A stretch of DNA of 64,000 nucleotides from Acinetobacter sp. WC-141 (GCF_000313935.1 NZ_AMSS01000072.1:26445-90444); one strand, 5' to 3'; positions 28,633-39,015 are shown, counted from the stretch's first letter. Notes: generated by a model not told the origin, from the sequence alone. A program made the numbers and translations.

Positions 28633-28662
28633 AAAGCGCTGCAATCAGAGCAGCGCTTTTTG
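28633..28662 (-). terminator. Terminator after dsbC
   Basis: AAAGCGCTGC (28633-28642) / GCAGCGCTTT (28650-28659), perfect 10-bp stem with 7-base loop; on the minus strand it is followed by GTTTTTTC. It also separates dsbC from hom. Confidence 0.7.
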
Positions 28663-28702
28663 TAAGACATTGATGATTAATCATTCATCAACTTTAAGTG
28701 GA

Positions 28703-29515
28703 TTATTTATCCAGACGTTTAATTAATTCATCTGGTGTTAGATATCCACCCAAGTACTCACCATCAACACTATAAATAGCAGGTGTACCATTTACACCCA
28801 TGTTTAAGCCAAGTTGATATTGCGCTCGAACTGGGTTTTTACACTGGGCAGGAGGGATGTTGATGCCTTGTACTGCTTGATTAAAGGCAGCTTTACGATC
28901 TGCGCTACACCATACAGCTTCCATGGTCGGCATAAATTGTTCACCGCGTGGCCAAGCGATATAGCGTACCTCAATACCCTTTTCATTAATTTCGGGTATG
29001 TGCTCATGTAGTTTATGGCAATAAGGACAACTTGCATCGGTAAATACATAGATGACGTGTTTCGCCTTACCTTTTGCAGGGTAAACAATGAGATCTTCAT
29101 TTTTTAAAGCGGCAAGATGCTTTTTATTTTCTGATGCTTGAAGATTATCTCCAATATTATGAAGTTCTTTATCACCTAATCGGATTACATCACCTTGAAT
29201 AAGGTATTTACCATCGCTGGTTGTATAAATTGACGTCATCCCTTCAAGATTTACCCAATATAGATTAGGAACCTCGGTTGGCTTGATATCTAAAATTTTG
29301 GCGTTGATATTTGCATTCTTAAATTGTTTTTGCAAAGTTTCAATTAAACGCTGTTTAGCATTGCGTTCAATAATGGTTGAAGCTTCCCCTGTAGCAGGTG
29401 CGGTCGCAGTGAGCGCATCTTCTTTTTGTGGTTTGTTTTCTTTAGAACAAGCACTGAATAACAGGCTAGAAGCCAACGCACAGGCAAGAAAAAGTTGAGA
29501 TCGGGTAAAAGACAT
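28703..29515 (-). CDS. dsbC: Thiol:disulfide interchange protein DsbC, apparent lipoprotein form
   Basis: A 270-residue disulfide isomerase: N-terminal dimerisation region (about 45-135), linker, thioredoxin-fold domain with CPYC (Cys163-Cys166) and the cis-Pro loop NGTPAIYS. It should rearrange wrong disulfides in exported proteins. The N-terminus differs from E. coli DsbC: LLFSAC places a Cys at residue 23 in a lipobox-like context, followed by SKENKPQ and a polar tether, so it may be a membrane-anchored lipoprotein. It follows xerD on the same strand, as in E. coli and Pseudomonas. Confidence 0.88.
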   Translation of the reverse strand: MSFTRSQLFLACALASSLLFSACSKENKPQKEDALTATAPATGEASTIIERNAKQRLIETLQKQFKNANINAKILDIKPTEVPNLYWVNLEGMTSIYTTSDGKYLIQGDVIRLGDKELHNIGDNLQASENKKHLAALKNEDLIVYPAKGKAKHVIYVFTDASCPYCHKLHEHIPEINEKGIEVRYIAWPRGEQFMPTMEAVWCSADRKAAFNQAVQGINIPPAQCKNPVRAQYQLGLNMGVNGTPAIYSVDGEYLGGYLTPDELIKRLDK

Positions 29516-29661
29516 AGATAACCCTTATTTCATCAGTATTTATAGTCAGAAGCTGCTAAGCATAACAAAAAATCTAGTGTGTATTGTTAAAACTTTCTTA
29601 ACCTTTGTGAACGAAATCAAATGATTGTTAGGCTTATTTCAAATAATAAGTTTTAAATTTT

Positions 29662-30582
29662 TTAACCTCTAGGGTGATGTTTTTCATGCAATTGTTGCAT
29701 TCTTACTTGTGCCACATGTGTGTAAATTTGAGTTGTAGATAAATCGCTATGACCCAATAACATTTGTACTACACGTAAGTCCGCGCCGTGATTGAGCAGG
29801 TGCGTCGCAAAGGCATGACGTAACGTGTGAGGTGAAAGTTCAGCTTGAATATTGGCTTGTAGTGCATAGCGTTTAATGGCATACCAAAAGTTCTGACGAC
29901 TCATAATCCCGCCATGTTGGGTTAAAAAAAGATAGTCAGTCGAGCTTTTATAGAGTTGAGGCCGAGCATTACTCAAATAGCGTTCTACCCACTCACAAGC
30001 AAATTGTCCTAATGGGACCAAACGCTCTTTATTGCCTTTACCTGTAACACGTAAATAGCCTTGTTTTAAATTAATGAGTTCGAGCCGTAAGTTAAGTAGT
30101 TCTGAAACACGTAAGCCGCATGCATACAGCACTTCGAACATTGCTCTGTCACGTAAACCAAGTGCTGTATTGATATCTGGTGCTTGAATCAGTGCTTCGA
30201 CATCTTCTTCAGATAGATCTTTGGGTAATGCTCGTCCAATTTTAGGAGAGTGGTGGGTTGCTACAGGATTATCGCTTCGTAATTTCTGTTCACGTAAAAA
30301 TTTGTAAAACTGACGTAGAGCAGATAAGCAGCGGGCAATCGAACGCGGGCTTTTTCCGACTTTGGTCAACTCAATCAGAACATCCGCAATATCATCACTT
30401 GTCCACTCTGGAAGGGCTGTTTTTTTATGAAGTTCGCCGCATTGAATAAGGTCGGATAAATAAGCATTTCGTGTATGTGGACTTACTGTCTGGGCAACGA
30501 GATAGTCGCGAAAACCTTGTAAAAAGCTTAAATGTTCAGGAATTTGAACAGGGCTTGGAATACGCGGTTTCTTATTTAACAT
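29662..30582 (-). CDS. xerD: Site-specific tyrosine recombinase XerD
   Basis: A 306-residue tyrosine recombinase. N-terminal SAM-like core-binding domain (about 18-100) and catalytic domain with Arg158 (ACGLRVSELL), Lys182 (GKGNKER), His252 and Arg255 (PHTLRHAFATH), His278 (LLGHSDL) and the nucleophile Tyr287 (TTQIYTHV). With XerC it resolves chromosome dimers at dif under FtsK control. XerD is preferred over XerC because of the neighbouring dsbC, as in E. coli xerD-dsbC. It is divergent from feoA. Confidence 0.9.
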   Translation of the reverse strand: MLNKKPRIPSPVQIPEHLSFLQGFRDYLVAQTVSPHTRNAYLSDLIQCGELHKKTALPEWTSDDIADVLIELTKVGKSPRSIARCLSALRQFYKFLREQKLRSDNPVATHHSPKIGRALPKDLSEEDVEALIQAPDINTALGLRDRAMFEVLYACGLRVSELLNLRLELINLKQGYLRVTGKGNKERLVPLGQFACEWVERYLSNARPQLYKSSTDYLFLTQHGGIMSRQNFWYAIKRYALQANIQAELSPHTLRHAFATHLLNHGADLRVVQMLLGHSDLSTTQIYTHVAQVRMQQLHEKHHPRG

Positions 30583-30668
30583 ACACTACATCCTCTAAAC
30601 CTCTGTACTGTAAAAGAAACTTTAAGGTTTGTCGATTAAACTGAATAAGAAGTGAAATTTAACCTTAT

Positions 30669-30698
30669 TTGGTAATTATTCTCATTTATATGTATACT
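30669..30698 (+). promoter_or_regulatory. feoAB promoter with Fur-box-like sequence
   Basis: A -10 TATACT (30693-30698) and a -35-like TTGGTA (30669-30674), 18 bases apart, flank a sequence GGTAATTATTCTCATTTAT (30671-30689) that matches 12 of 19 positions of the Fur box. A repressor bound there would cover both promoter elements, as expected for iron-repressed feo. The placement also means translation must start downstream, at the GTG 30726. Confidence 0.5.
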
Positions 30699-30725
30699 AG
30701 AAAAAAAGGTTTAGGATCGGATGCG

Positions 30726-30989
30726 GTGCGTTTATCAGCTTTAAAAGTGAAGCAAGCGGCGACCATCACCAATGTGAATCGGATATCGGTAGAGTCCGAG
30801 CAGCAAGATTTGGTCGCAATTCGTTTGGAAAGTCTGGGCTTTGTACCGGGCACACGAGTGGAAGTGATTACCAAGGGTGTTTTTGGTGGTGATCCGATCT
30901 TGATCCAAATAGGCTTTACTCGTTTCGCTTTACGTAAAGCAGAAGCGGAAAAAATCGAAATTCAAGTAGACGAAGGAGTACCCGCATGA
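30726..30989 (+). CDS. feoA: Ferrous iron transport protein FeoA
   Basis: An 87-residue SH3-like protein (FeoA fold, core 'LESLGFVPGTRVEVI' and 'GGDPILIQIG'). FeoA is a cytoplasmic partner required for FeoB function. The start is taken as GTG at 30726 (MRLSALKVKQ): frames opening at 30669 or 30690 would begin inside the predicted promoter and Fur box. Its stop overlaps the feoB ATG by four bases (ATGA), so translation is coupled. Confidence 0.85.
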   Translation: MRLSALKVKQAATITNVNRISVESEQQDLVAIRLESLGFVPGTRVEVITKGVFGGDPILIQIGFTRFALRKAEAEKIEIQVDEGVPA

Positions 30990-32839
30990 GTGATGCGTTA
31001 CGTATTGCCCTTGTGGGAAACCCGAACTGTGGTAAAACCTCTCTTTTTAACCATTTAACTGGAACTCGACAAAAAGTTGCAAACTATGCGGGCGTAACTG
31101 TTGAGCGTAAAGTAGGTCATTTTCAGTTACCTTCAGGTCGAGCAGTGCGTGTACTCGATTTACCGGGCACATATAGTCTAAATGCAACTAGTCCTGATGA
31201 AGTTATTACCCGTGACGTGTGTTTGGGTAAGATTGCAGAAGAAGGGCAGCAAGATGCCTTTTTATGTGTGGTTGATGCCACTAACTTAAAATTGCATTTA
31301 GGATTGGTGCTCGAAATGATCGGGCTAGGCCGTCCGATTTTACTTGTACTGAATATGATGGATGAAGCGCGTCGTCGTGGCATCCAAATTAATACTCAAA
31401 AGTTATCTCAACGTTTGGGTGTGCCAGTTGTTGAAACAGTTGCTGTTCGCAATGCGGGTATTGAAAATTTATTACATGCCCTTGATCAAGAAAAATACAG
31501 TGTGCCACAAACCGAATTGAGTGGTTTAACTGGGACTCATCATCAAAAAATCGATATGATTTTTAAAGATGTTGTTCATTATGTTGAGCAAAACGATAAG
31601 CGTACTGATTTTCTAGATCGAATTTTCTTACATCCAGTTTTAGGTCTACTTAGCCTTGCCCTCATGATGTTTATTGTGTTCCAGGCAGTTTTTGCTTGGG
31701 CGGCTCCATTCATGGATGGCATTGAAGGTTTCTTCGGTTGGCTTGGTGAAGTAATAGGAAGTGTGATTACACAGCCACTCCTGCATAGTCTGGTTGTTGA
31801 CGGCATTATCGCGGGTGCGGGTGGCGTAGTGGTGTTCTTGCCACAAATTTTAATCTTGTTCTTCTTCATTTTAGTACTCGAAGAATCGGGTTATTTACCG
31901 CGTGCAGCATTCTTGCTTGATAAGTTAATGTTTCAAGCTGGGTTAAGTGGGCGAGCTTTTATTCCTTTACTTTCAAGCTTTGCCTGTGCAGTACCGGGAA
32001 TTATGGCGACGCGTAGTATTAGTGACCCTCGTGATCGTTTTACGACCATTATGGTTGCACCATTAATGACTTGTTCGGCACGTTTGCCAGTATATGCCTT
32101 GCTGATTGCTGCATTTATTCCAGAGAAAATGGTCTGGGGTATTTTCAACCTACAAGGTCTGGTGCTATTCGGTCTGTATATGGCTGGTATTGTGAGTGCG
32201 CTTTGTGTTTCATTTTTAATGAAATTCTTCCAAAAAGATAAATCTCAACATGCCTTGTTACTAGAGCTGCCGAGTTATCGTTTCCCTGATTTAAAAAGTG
32301 TGGGCATTGGCTTGCTGGACCGTGCAAAAATCTTCTTGAAACGTGTCGGTGGGATCATCTTTGCACTTTCTATTTTGCTGTGGTTTTTGTGTACTTTCCC
32401 ACAACCACCGGAAGGGGCGACTTTACCTGCTATAGATTATAGTTTTGCCGGTATGCTCGGACACCTTATTCAACCTTTATTTGCTCCAATTGGTTTTAAC
32501 TGGCAAATCTGTATTGCTTTGATTCCAGCAATGGCGGCACGTGAAGTTGTGGTTGCAGCATTAGGTACAGTTTATGCCTTGTCTGCAACGAGTGATGATG
32601 CGGTAGCTCAAGGTTTGTCACATCTAATTAGTGCAGATGGCACAGGTTGGTCTTTGGCAACAGGATTGTCGCTTTTAGTGTGGTTCATTTACGCTCCACA
32701 TTGTTTGGCTACGTTGGCAACAGTACGACGTGAAACAGGTTCATGGAAACATGTTGCTGCCATGACTGCATATCTGTTCGGTTTGGCTTATTTGGCATCG
32801 TTTGTTACCTATCAAATTGCTTCCCACTATTGGGGTTAA
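30986..32839 (+). CDS. feoB: Ferrous iron transporter FeoB
   Basis: A 617-residue inner-membrane Fe(II) transporter. N-terminal G domain with G1 GNPNCGKT (11-18), G3 DLPG (58-61) and G4 NMMD (123-126); then a helical GDI-like region and about 8-10 membrane helices containing two Gate domains (for example FACAVPGIMATR, IPAMAAREV). It is shorter than E. coli FeoB (773 aa) because of a reduced soluble region and C-terminus, a common variant. Expressed with feoA and likely Fur-repressed. Confidence 0.93.
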   Translation: MSDALRIALVGNPNCGKTSLFNHLTGTRQKVANYAGVTVERKVGHFQLPSGRAVRVLDLPGTYSLNATSPDEVITRDVCLGKIAEEGQQDAFLCVVDATNLKLHLGLVLEMIGLGRPILLVLNMMDEARRRGIQINTQKLSQRLGVPVVETVAVRNAGIENLLHALDQEKYSVPQTELSGLTGTHHQKIDMIFKDVVHYVEQNDKRTDFLDRIFLHPVLGLLSLALMMFIVFQAVFAWAAPFMDGIEGFFGWLGEVIGSVITQPLLHSLVVDGIIAGAGGVVVFLPQILILFFFILVLEESGYLPRAAFLLDKLMFQAGLSGRAFIPLLSSFACAVPGIMATRSISDPRDRFTTIMVAPLMTCSARLPVYALLIAAFIPEKMVWGIFNLQGLVLFGLYMAGIVSALCVSFLMKFFQKDKSQHALLLELPSYRFPDLKSVGIGLLDRAKIFLKRVGGIIFALSILLWFLCTFPQPPEGATLPAIDYSFAGMLGHLIQPLFAPIGFNWQICIALIPAMAAREVVVAALGTVYALSATSDDAVAQGLSHLISADGTGWSLATGLSLLVWFIYAPHCLATLATVRRETGSWKHVAAMTAYLFGLAYLASFVTYQIASHYWG

Positions 32840-32859
32840 GGCAAGAAAGGAGGTTGTAT

Positions 32860-33111
32860 ATGATTCAATATCTGATTATTGCGGTTTTAGTGATTTGGAG
32901 TGCGGTTGTTGTTTTTAAGAAAGTATTTCCAAAAACAGCAAATTCCGTCTTTTCTTCACTCTCTGTATTTTGTGAAAAGCAGGGTTGGACAACCTTAGCA
33001 ACATGGCTTAAACCAAAAATGACCTTTGGTTGTGCTGGTGGTTGTGGTTGTTCAAACGAAGATAAACCTACCAATACAGTTCAAGAAATTAAGCCAATCA
33101 AATGGCAATAA
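32860..33111 (+). CDS. Small Cys-rich membrane protein linked to FeoB (DUF6587-like)
   Basis: An 83-residue protein: one N-terminal membrane helix (about 2-20), a helix with Lys-rich flanks, then FGCAGGCGCSNED near residues 54-67 with three closely spaced cysteines. The ATG follows a strong AAAGGAGG (32846-32853) by 6 bases, so a longer frame from 32743 inside feoB is not needed. Position right after feoB suggests a role like the FeoC or 'FeoB-associated Cys-rich' proteins, possibly handling Fe(II) or an Fe-S cluster, but it does not resemble E. coli FeoC. Function is inferred from context only. Confidence 0.75.
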   Translation: MIQYLIIAVLVIWSAVVVFKKVFPKTANSVFSSLSVFCEKQGWTTLATWLKPKMTFGCAGGCGCSNEDKPTNTVQEIKPIKWQ

Positions 33112-33134
33112 ATTTAGTATTTCCTGTTTCGTTT

Positions 33135-33163
33135 AAAAAGCCATCATATTGATGGCTTTTTTA
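33135..33163 (+). terminator. Terminator of the feoAB operon
   Basis: AAAAAGCCATCA (33135-33146) / TGATGGCTTTTTT (33150-33162): 12-bp stem, 3-base loop, T run. Confidence 0.88.
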
Positions 33164-33202
33164 CGCACTGACACAAAAAAAGATGAATAAAGTTCAAACT
33201 GA

Positions 33203-34618
<1,416 letters not shown>

Positions 34619-34642
34619 AGAAAACATGATTAGGAATGTAGT

Positions 34643-35839
34643 ATGGCAGGCTTAGCTCAGACCACAATCCAGAAAATCAATCATTGGTATGAACGGATAT
34701 TGCCTAAATGGCCAGCGGAAGTGACGCCACGTAATGTCCTGATTTTCTGTGTCGTTGCATTATTGTGTATCGGTTCAGTGATGGTGGCGTCTGCTTCGAT
34801 GCCCTATGCTGAATATATGCATGAAAACCCGTTTCACTATGTGATTCGTCATGGTATTTCGATTGTTGCTGCGGCTGTGGTGGCATATTTGACCTATCGG
34901 ATATCACTCAATACGTGGTTTAAAAATACTTTCCCGCTGTGGCTGTTGACCATGGTTCTGCTGCTTGCTGCTTTGGTGGTAGGTTCAGAAGTGAACGGTT
35001 CTACACGTTGGATTAAGATCGGTGGCTTTACTTTACAGCCAACCGAGGTTGCCAAAGTCATGATGGCAATCTTTACCGCAGACTATGTTGTGCGCCGTGC
35101 CAAAGAGGTTCGTACTCATTGGAAAGGCTTATTACGTTTAAGTGGTGTGATGGCAATTACGGTTGGTTTGATTATTGCTGAGCCTGACTTGGGTGCTACG
35201 ATCGTAATTGTATTGATGATGGTCGGGGTATTCTTTTTATCTGGTGCGCCGCCAACACAGTTCTTAATTATGCTTGGTGCGATTGTAACCGGTATTGTCT
35301 TTTTGATTTTGTTTGAGCCGTATCGTTTCCAGCGTTTGATTTCGTTTACTGACCCATGGGCAGATCCATTAGGGGTAGGTTACCAGTTATCAAATGCATT
35401 AATGGCCTTTGGCCGTGGTGAATGGTTTGGTACAGGCTTAGGGCACAGTGTCCAAAAGTTATCTTATTTGCCAGAAGCACATACTGACTTTATGTTGGCC
35501 GTGTTAGGTGAAGAATTTGGTTTCTTTGGTATTTCGATTGTCATTGGTTTGTCTTTCTTGATGTTGGCATGCTGTATCAAAATTGGTCATCGTGCATTGA
35601 AGCATCATTACCTTCGCGCAGGCTATTTGGCTTACGGTATTAGTATTATTTTCTTGCTCCAGATCTTGGTAAATGCGGGCATGAATATGGGGCTGATGCC
35701 GACTAAAGGTTTGACTCTGCCATTTATTAGTTATGGTGGTACATCTTTAATGATGTGTGCTGCGATGATTAGCTTGATCTTAAAGATTGATGCTTCAACC
35801 CAAGAAGTAAACCCAGAAAGGGAAGAATCAAACTTCTAG
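34643..35839 (+). CDS. ftsW: Septal peptidoglycan glycosyltransferase FtsW
   Basis: A 398-residue SEDS-family polytopic protein with about 10 membrane helices. The invariant region around ADYVVRR, the EPDLGATIVI segment and the ending of the signature NAGMNMGLMPTKGLTLPFISYG are present. FtsW polymerises septal glycan from lipid II with PBP3 (FtsI) at the division site. It is paired with murD here, whereas in E. coli these two are also adjacent within the dcw cluster; only murD-ftsW remain together in this window. Confidence 0.93.
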   Translation: MAGLAQTTIQKINHWYERILPKWPAEVTPRNVLIFCVVALLCIGSVMVASASMPYAEYMHENPFHYVIRHGISIVAAAVVAYLTYRISLNTWFKNTFPLWLLTMVLLLAALVVGSEVNGSTRWIKIGGFTLQPTEVAKVMMAIFTADYVVRRAKEVRTHWKGLLRLSGVMAITVGLIIAEPDLGATIVIVLMMVGVFFLSGAPPTQFLIMLGAIVTGIVFLILFEPYRFQRLISFTDPWADPLGVGYQLSNALMAFGRGEWFGTGLGHSVQKLSYLPEAHTDFMLAVLGEEFGFFGISIVIGLSFLMLACCIKIGHRALKHHYLRAGYLAYGISIIFLLQILVNAGMNMGLMPTKGLTLPFISYGGTSLMMCAAMISLILKIDASTQEVNPEREESNF

Positions 35840-35856
35840 TTGAACATTTAGGCATG

Positions 35857-35888
35857 AGAAAACCCGATTTGATATCGGGTTTTTTTAT
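35857..35888. terminator. Bidirectional terminator between ftsW and gluQRS
   Basis: AAAACCCGAT / ATCGGGTTTTTTT hairpin with a short loop and T run between two convergent stops. Confidence 0.82.
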
Positions 35889-36821
35889 TTATAAGTAGGT
35901 TCCGCTGAGCTCTTGTCCATGTGGAATTAAGTCTACATTCCACTGCGCTACCGCTTGTTTAAGCATTACGTTAGGCTGGTCCAAATCAACGCTAGGTTGC
36001 CCTAATGCTTGTATTGCTTGTTGCAGCAATTGAGGCGCTTTAGATAAATCGAGTGCCTGAGCAAGATTTTGTTTAGAAAGCTTTTGCCCTTGATCATTCA
36101 TCGCAAGGGGAAGGTGCATATAGCTCAGTTTAGGATAACCTAAGAGCTCACCAAGCCAGATCTGACGTTCGGTGTTATCTAGTAAGTCTGCGCCCCGAAC
36201 GACATGGGTGATGCCTTGTAGATAATCATCCACGACGACAGCAAGTTGATAGTTAATAATCCCGTCACGACGTTTAAGAACAAAGTCTCCAAGGTCGTGT
36301 TGCAGGTTAGAACAATGAAGTCCTTGTAGTCGATCATCGAAACAAATTTGCTGATCCTGAACTTTTACCCGAATTGCTTGGCCTTGAAAATCGAGATTGA
36401 GATCGCGACAAGTCCCTGCATAGATTGCATTTGAACCCAGCATTTTACGCGTACATTGACATGCGTAGATAAGACCCTCTTTTTTAAGTTGGTCTAATAC
36501 ACTTTCATAAATATCTAAACGGTTTTTTTGAAAAATAATTTCTGCATCGGGTTCGAACTGGAAGGCTTCCAGTGACGTGAGAATATGATCTTCACTGCCC
36601 GGATAAATACGAGGGATATCTGTGTCTTCGACACGAACGAGCCATTTGCCTTGGTGAGCTTTTGCATCACAGTAACTGGCAACGGCAGTAATGAGTGATC
36701 CAAAATGCAAAGGGCCGGTTGGCGATGGCGCAAACCGACCTGAGTAGCGAATCAGCGACACATCGTTTCGCTGATTCGCAAGAGCTGAGCTGTGCTCAGC
36801 TAGAAGATTCTCAACAGTCAC
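35889..36821 (-). CDS. gluQRS: Glutamyl-Q tRNA(Asp) synthetase
   Basis: A 310-residue truncated glutamyl-tRNA synthetase paralogue lacking the anticodon-binding domain. It activates Glu and attaches it to queuosine in tRNA(Asp). HIGH-like PSPTGPLHFGSL is at about 33-44, the zinc cysteines in ACQCTRK and GTCRDL, and the KMSKS-equivalent is KLSKQNL. The start is GTG (36821-36819) two bases after the dksA stop; about 25 residues precede the conserved RYSGRFAPSPTG, so a slightly later start is possible. dksA-gluQRS order is conserved in gammaproteobacteria. Confidence 0.9.
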   Translation of the reverse strand: MTVENLLAEHSSALANQRNDVSLIRYSGRFAPSPTGPLHFGSLITAVASYCDAKAHQGKWLVRVEDTDIPRIYPGSEDHILTSLEAFQFEPDAEIIFQKNRLDIYESVLDQLKKEGLIYACQCTRKMLGSNAIYAGTCRDLNLDFQGQAIRVKVQDQQICFDDRLQGLHCSNLQHDLGDFVLKRRDGIINYQLAVVVDDYLQGITHVVRGADLLDNTERQIWLGELLGYPKLSYMHLPLAMNDQGQKLSKQNLAQALDLSKAPQLLQQAIQALGQPSVDLDQPNVMLKQAVAQWNVDLIPHGQELSGTYL

Positions 36822-36823
36822 AA

Positions 36824-37360
36824 TTAACCGTTATTTTGCTTCTCTTTGATTTCTGCTAAAGTTTTGCAATCAATACATAGAGTTGCTGTTGGACGTGCTT
36901 CTAAACGACGTAAACCGATTTCGATACCACATGTTTCACAGAAACCGTAGTCTTCGTTTTTAATTGCTTCCATAGATTGTTCGATTTTACGAATTAATTT
37001 ACGTTCACGGTCACGTGTACGCAATTCAATTGCAAACTCTTCTTCTTGGGTGGCACGGTCATTTACATCTGGCAATGCAGTTGATTCGTCTTGCATCGTA
37101 TTCAACGTACGATCAACTTCAGACATTAATTCAGCTTTCCATGCTTGCAGAATTTGTCGGAAATGCTCGAGCTGTCCTTCAGACATGTACTCTTCATTTT
37201 TCTTAGGTTGATAAGGTGCAATACCAAATAAACTTGCAGTTGTGCCTATGTCAGAAGTTTTAGGTTTCACTTTACGTGCACGTTTTGCAGAAGCTTTTTC
37301 ACCTTCCACTACAACTTCTGTATGTTCATCCAAAACTTGGTTGTGGTTGTCATTCGCCAT
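36824..37360 (-). CDS. dksA: RNA polymerase-binding transcription factor DksA
   Basis: A 178-residue DksA. The coiled-coil tip carries Asp98 and Asp101-Arg-Ala103 (DVNDRA), the acidic residues that reach the RNA polymerase active site, and the zinc finger has Cys141, Cys144, Cys162 and Cys165. DksA acts with ppGpp in the stringent response. Start set at MANDNHNQ (37360), with GAGGA about 12 bases upstream; an in-frame ATG at 37384 adds eight unconserved residues. The roughly 30-residue polar, basic N-terminal extension is longer than in E. coli (151 aa). Confidence 0.92.
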   Translation of the reverse strand: MANDNHNQVLDEHTEVVVEGEKASAKRARKVKPKTSDIGTTASLFGIAPYQPKKNEEYMSEGQLEHFRQILQAWKAELMSEVDRTLNTMQDESTALPDVNDRATQEEEFAIELRTRDRERKLIRKIEQSMEAIKNEDYGFCETCGIEIGLRRLEARPTATLCIDCKTLAEIKEKQNNG

Positions 37361-37570
37361 AATAGGGCATTCCTCATCATACACGTATTATCTATACGCA
37401 AAAAATATGGTGATATGCAAGTGTTTTTATAGAAAACCATCGATGGATTTTCCCATCGGGTCGTCATCATATAGATTTTTCCTGCAAGATGATAGTCATT
37501 CCGCCTCGTAAATATTTTCAAAACGTGTTTACCCTAGTCATAATTGCATATAAGCATATAAGAAATAGGG

Positions 37571-38383
37571 CTAATAGCCTGAAATATCAGTGTTTATAAG
37601 GCCCTGAAAATTTTCAAGACGGATGACTTCTGTTTCAAAACTACCATCGTTTTTTAGACGAATGTAACGGTAGCCGGGAGCATTTTGGTCTAGGGCAAAC
37701 TCATTACTAAACGGTTTGAACTGAACACTTGTCGATGGTGTCGAGAAAAATTCGATCCCTTGCCAAGTGTTTAGGGAGTCTTGGTGAACATGCCCGCAGA
37801 CTAAAGCTTTTACATTTTCAAATGGAGCCAACGTTGTAAGTAACGCATTAGAATTTTGTAACTTGTGATGATCAATCCATTTAGATTTCATTGCAAAAGG
37901 ATGATGATGACAAGCCAGCAAAACAGGGTTATCTGAAAACTCTTCGAGTAATGCCGCTAAATTTTGTAGTTGTTCTGGCGACAGATGTCCATCAATCTGA
38001 CCTTTTACTGCACTATTTAATAAAATAACGCGCCAGTTTCCTAAGCAAATGACCACAGGTTCCTGATGGTTCTCTTTATGCAGTGGAAAGTGGTCAACGT
38101 TATCATGATTACCTAGTGTCTGAAAAAATGGCAGACCTAACGTTTGCATATATTGAATATAACGTTTGTAGGTAATAGGCGTTGGTGCTTGAGCCAGATC
38201 TCCAGTGTGGATAATGGTATCAGTTTCAGGATGTTTTTTTAGGATCTGTTGAATAATGGCATGAAAACTTTCTTCAGGATTCATACCCACAAATTCTAAG
38301 TGTGGATACTCCAATAGGTGGGTATCGGTAATTTGTATAATGACATGGTCTTTTTGTGAAAGTGTTGAGACTTGAAAAGTCAC
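37571..38383 (-). CDS. cpdA: 3',5'-cyclic-AMP phosphodiesterase CpdA
   Basis: A calcineurin-like metallophosphoesterase of about 270 residues, E. coli CpdA-like (275 aa). Dinuclear metal motifs: ITDTHL (D-x-H), HTGDLAQ (GD), TLGNHDN (GNHD/E), CHHHPF and CGHVHQDS. It lowers intracellular cAMP. I choose the GTG at 38383-38381 because it overlaps the nudF stop as GTGA and follows GAGG/GGA sites; the frame is open to an ATG at 38434 inside nudF, which would add 17 residues. The overlap points to translational coupling with nudF. Confidence 0.85.
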   Translation of the reverse strand: MTFQVSTLSQKDHVIIQITDTHLLEYPHLEFVGMNPEESFHAIIQQILKKHPETDTIIHTGDLAQAPTPITYKRYIQYMQTLGLPFFQTLGNHDNVDHFPLHKENHQEPVVICLGNWRVILLNSAVKGQIDGHLSPEQLQNLAALLEEFSDNPVLLACHHHPFAMKSKWIDHHKLQNSNALLTTLAPFENVKALVCGHVHQDSLNTWQGIEFFSTPSTSVQFKPFSNEFALDQNAPGYRYIRLKNDGSFETEVIRLENFQGLINTDISGY

Positions 38384-39015
38384 CGTCCTACCTCGTCGGA
38401 TTTTATTATCGTTGTGATGTGTTGAGATAGCCATTGTAACGCCATAATGACAGGGGCATTTCTCAAACGTCCTTGACTCAATAATGTTGATATTTCGCTG
38501 TAGTCAAACAGGTGTAAAAGAATATTTTCACCTTCATCAGGCATGCCAAAAACCCCGCCTTCTGTTGGTAAATCTGTTTCGGCAGCATATAAGTGAAATA
38601 GTTCTGAACACGCCCCAGCAGATGGATAAAAGCTAAATAGATGATGTAAATGATTAACTGTGCATCCTGACTCTTCAAGTGTTTCACGGCGAATACAGCT
38701 CTCCGGCGTTTCATCTCCATCTAATACACCTGCAATGACTTCCAATTGCCACGGCGAATCGGGGTCATTAATTGCACCTACACGAAATTGTTCAATCAGC
38801 GCAAACTGTTGTCTTTGATCGTTGTAGAGTAGAACGCCAGCCGCTTCTGGGCGATGAACAAGTTCACGCTGCAATATAGGGGTATATTCAGGCTGATTAA
38901 ATAGACGATGTCGAAGACTGACTTTTTCAACTTGAATAAAACCACGGAATAGAGATTCGCGTGATGTTACTTCGACATCTTTAGATGTATAACTTGGACG
39001 TTCAACAATACTCAT
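38380..39015 (-). CDS. nudF: ADP-ribose pyrophosphatase (Nudix)
   Basis: A 211-residue Nudix hydrolase. The Nudix box is GVLDGDETPESCIRRETLEESG (G-x5-E-x7-REtLEEsG), with the ADP-ribose pyrophosphatase-type strand 'LIEQFRVGAINDPDSPWQLEVIAG' before it. It hydrolyses ADP-ribose to AMP and ribose-5-phosphate. It is co-directional with and upstream of cpdA, as in E. coli (nudF-yqiB-cpdA). Confidence 0.9.
   Translation of the reverse strand: MSIVERPSYTSKDVEVTSRESLFRGFIQVEKVSLRHRLFNQPEYTPILQRELVHRPEAAGVLLYNDQRQQFALIEQFRVGAINDPDSPWQLEVIAGVLDGDETPESCIRRETLEESGCTVNHLHHLFSFYPSAGACSELFHLYAAETDLPTEGGVFGMPDEGENILLHLFDYSEISTLLSQGRLRNAPVIMALQWLSQHITTIIKSDEVGR

Noticed and set aside
29662..30582. XerD as part of an integrative element
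   Set aside because: All catalytic residues and the dsbC neighbour mark it as the chromosomal XerD; no att duplication or cargo is present.
30669..30725. Longer FeoA N-terminus from ATG 30669 or 30690
   Set aside because: These codons fall inside the -35/-10 and Fur-box-like sequence; GTG 30726 fits FeoA length better.
38384..38434. Longer CpdA from ATG 38434
   Set aside because: It would overlap nudF by 55 bases; the GTGA overlap at 38383 with GAGG upstream is a more typical coupled start, though not proven.
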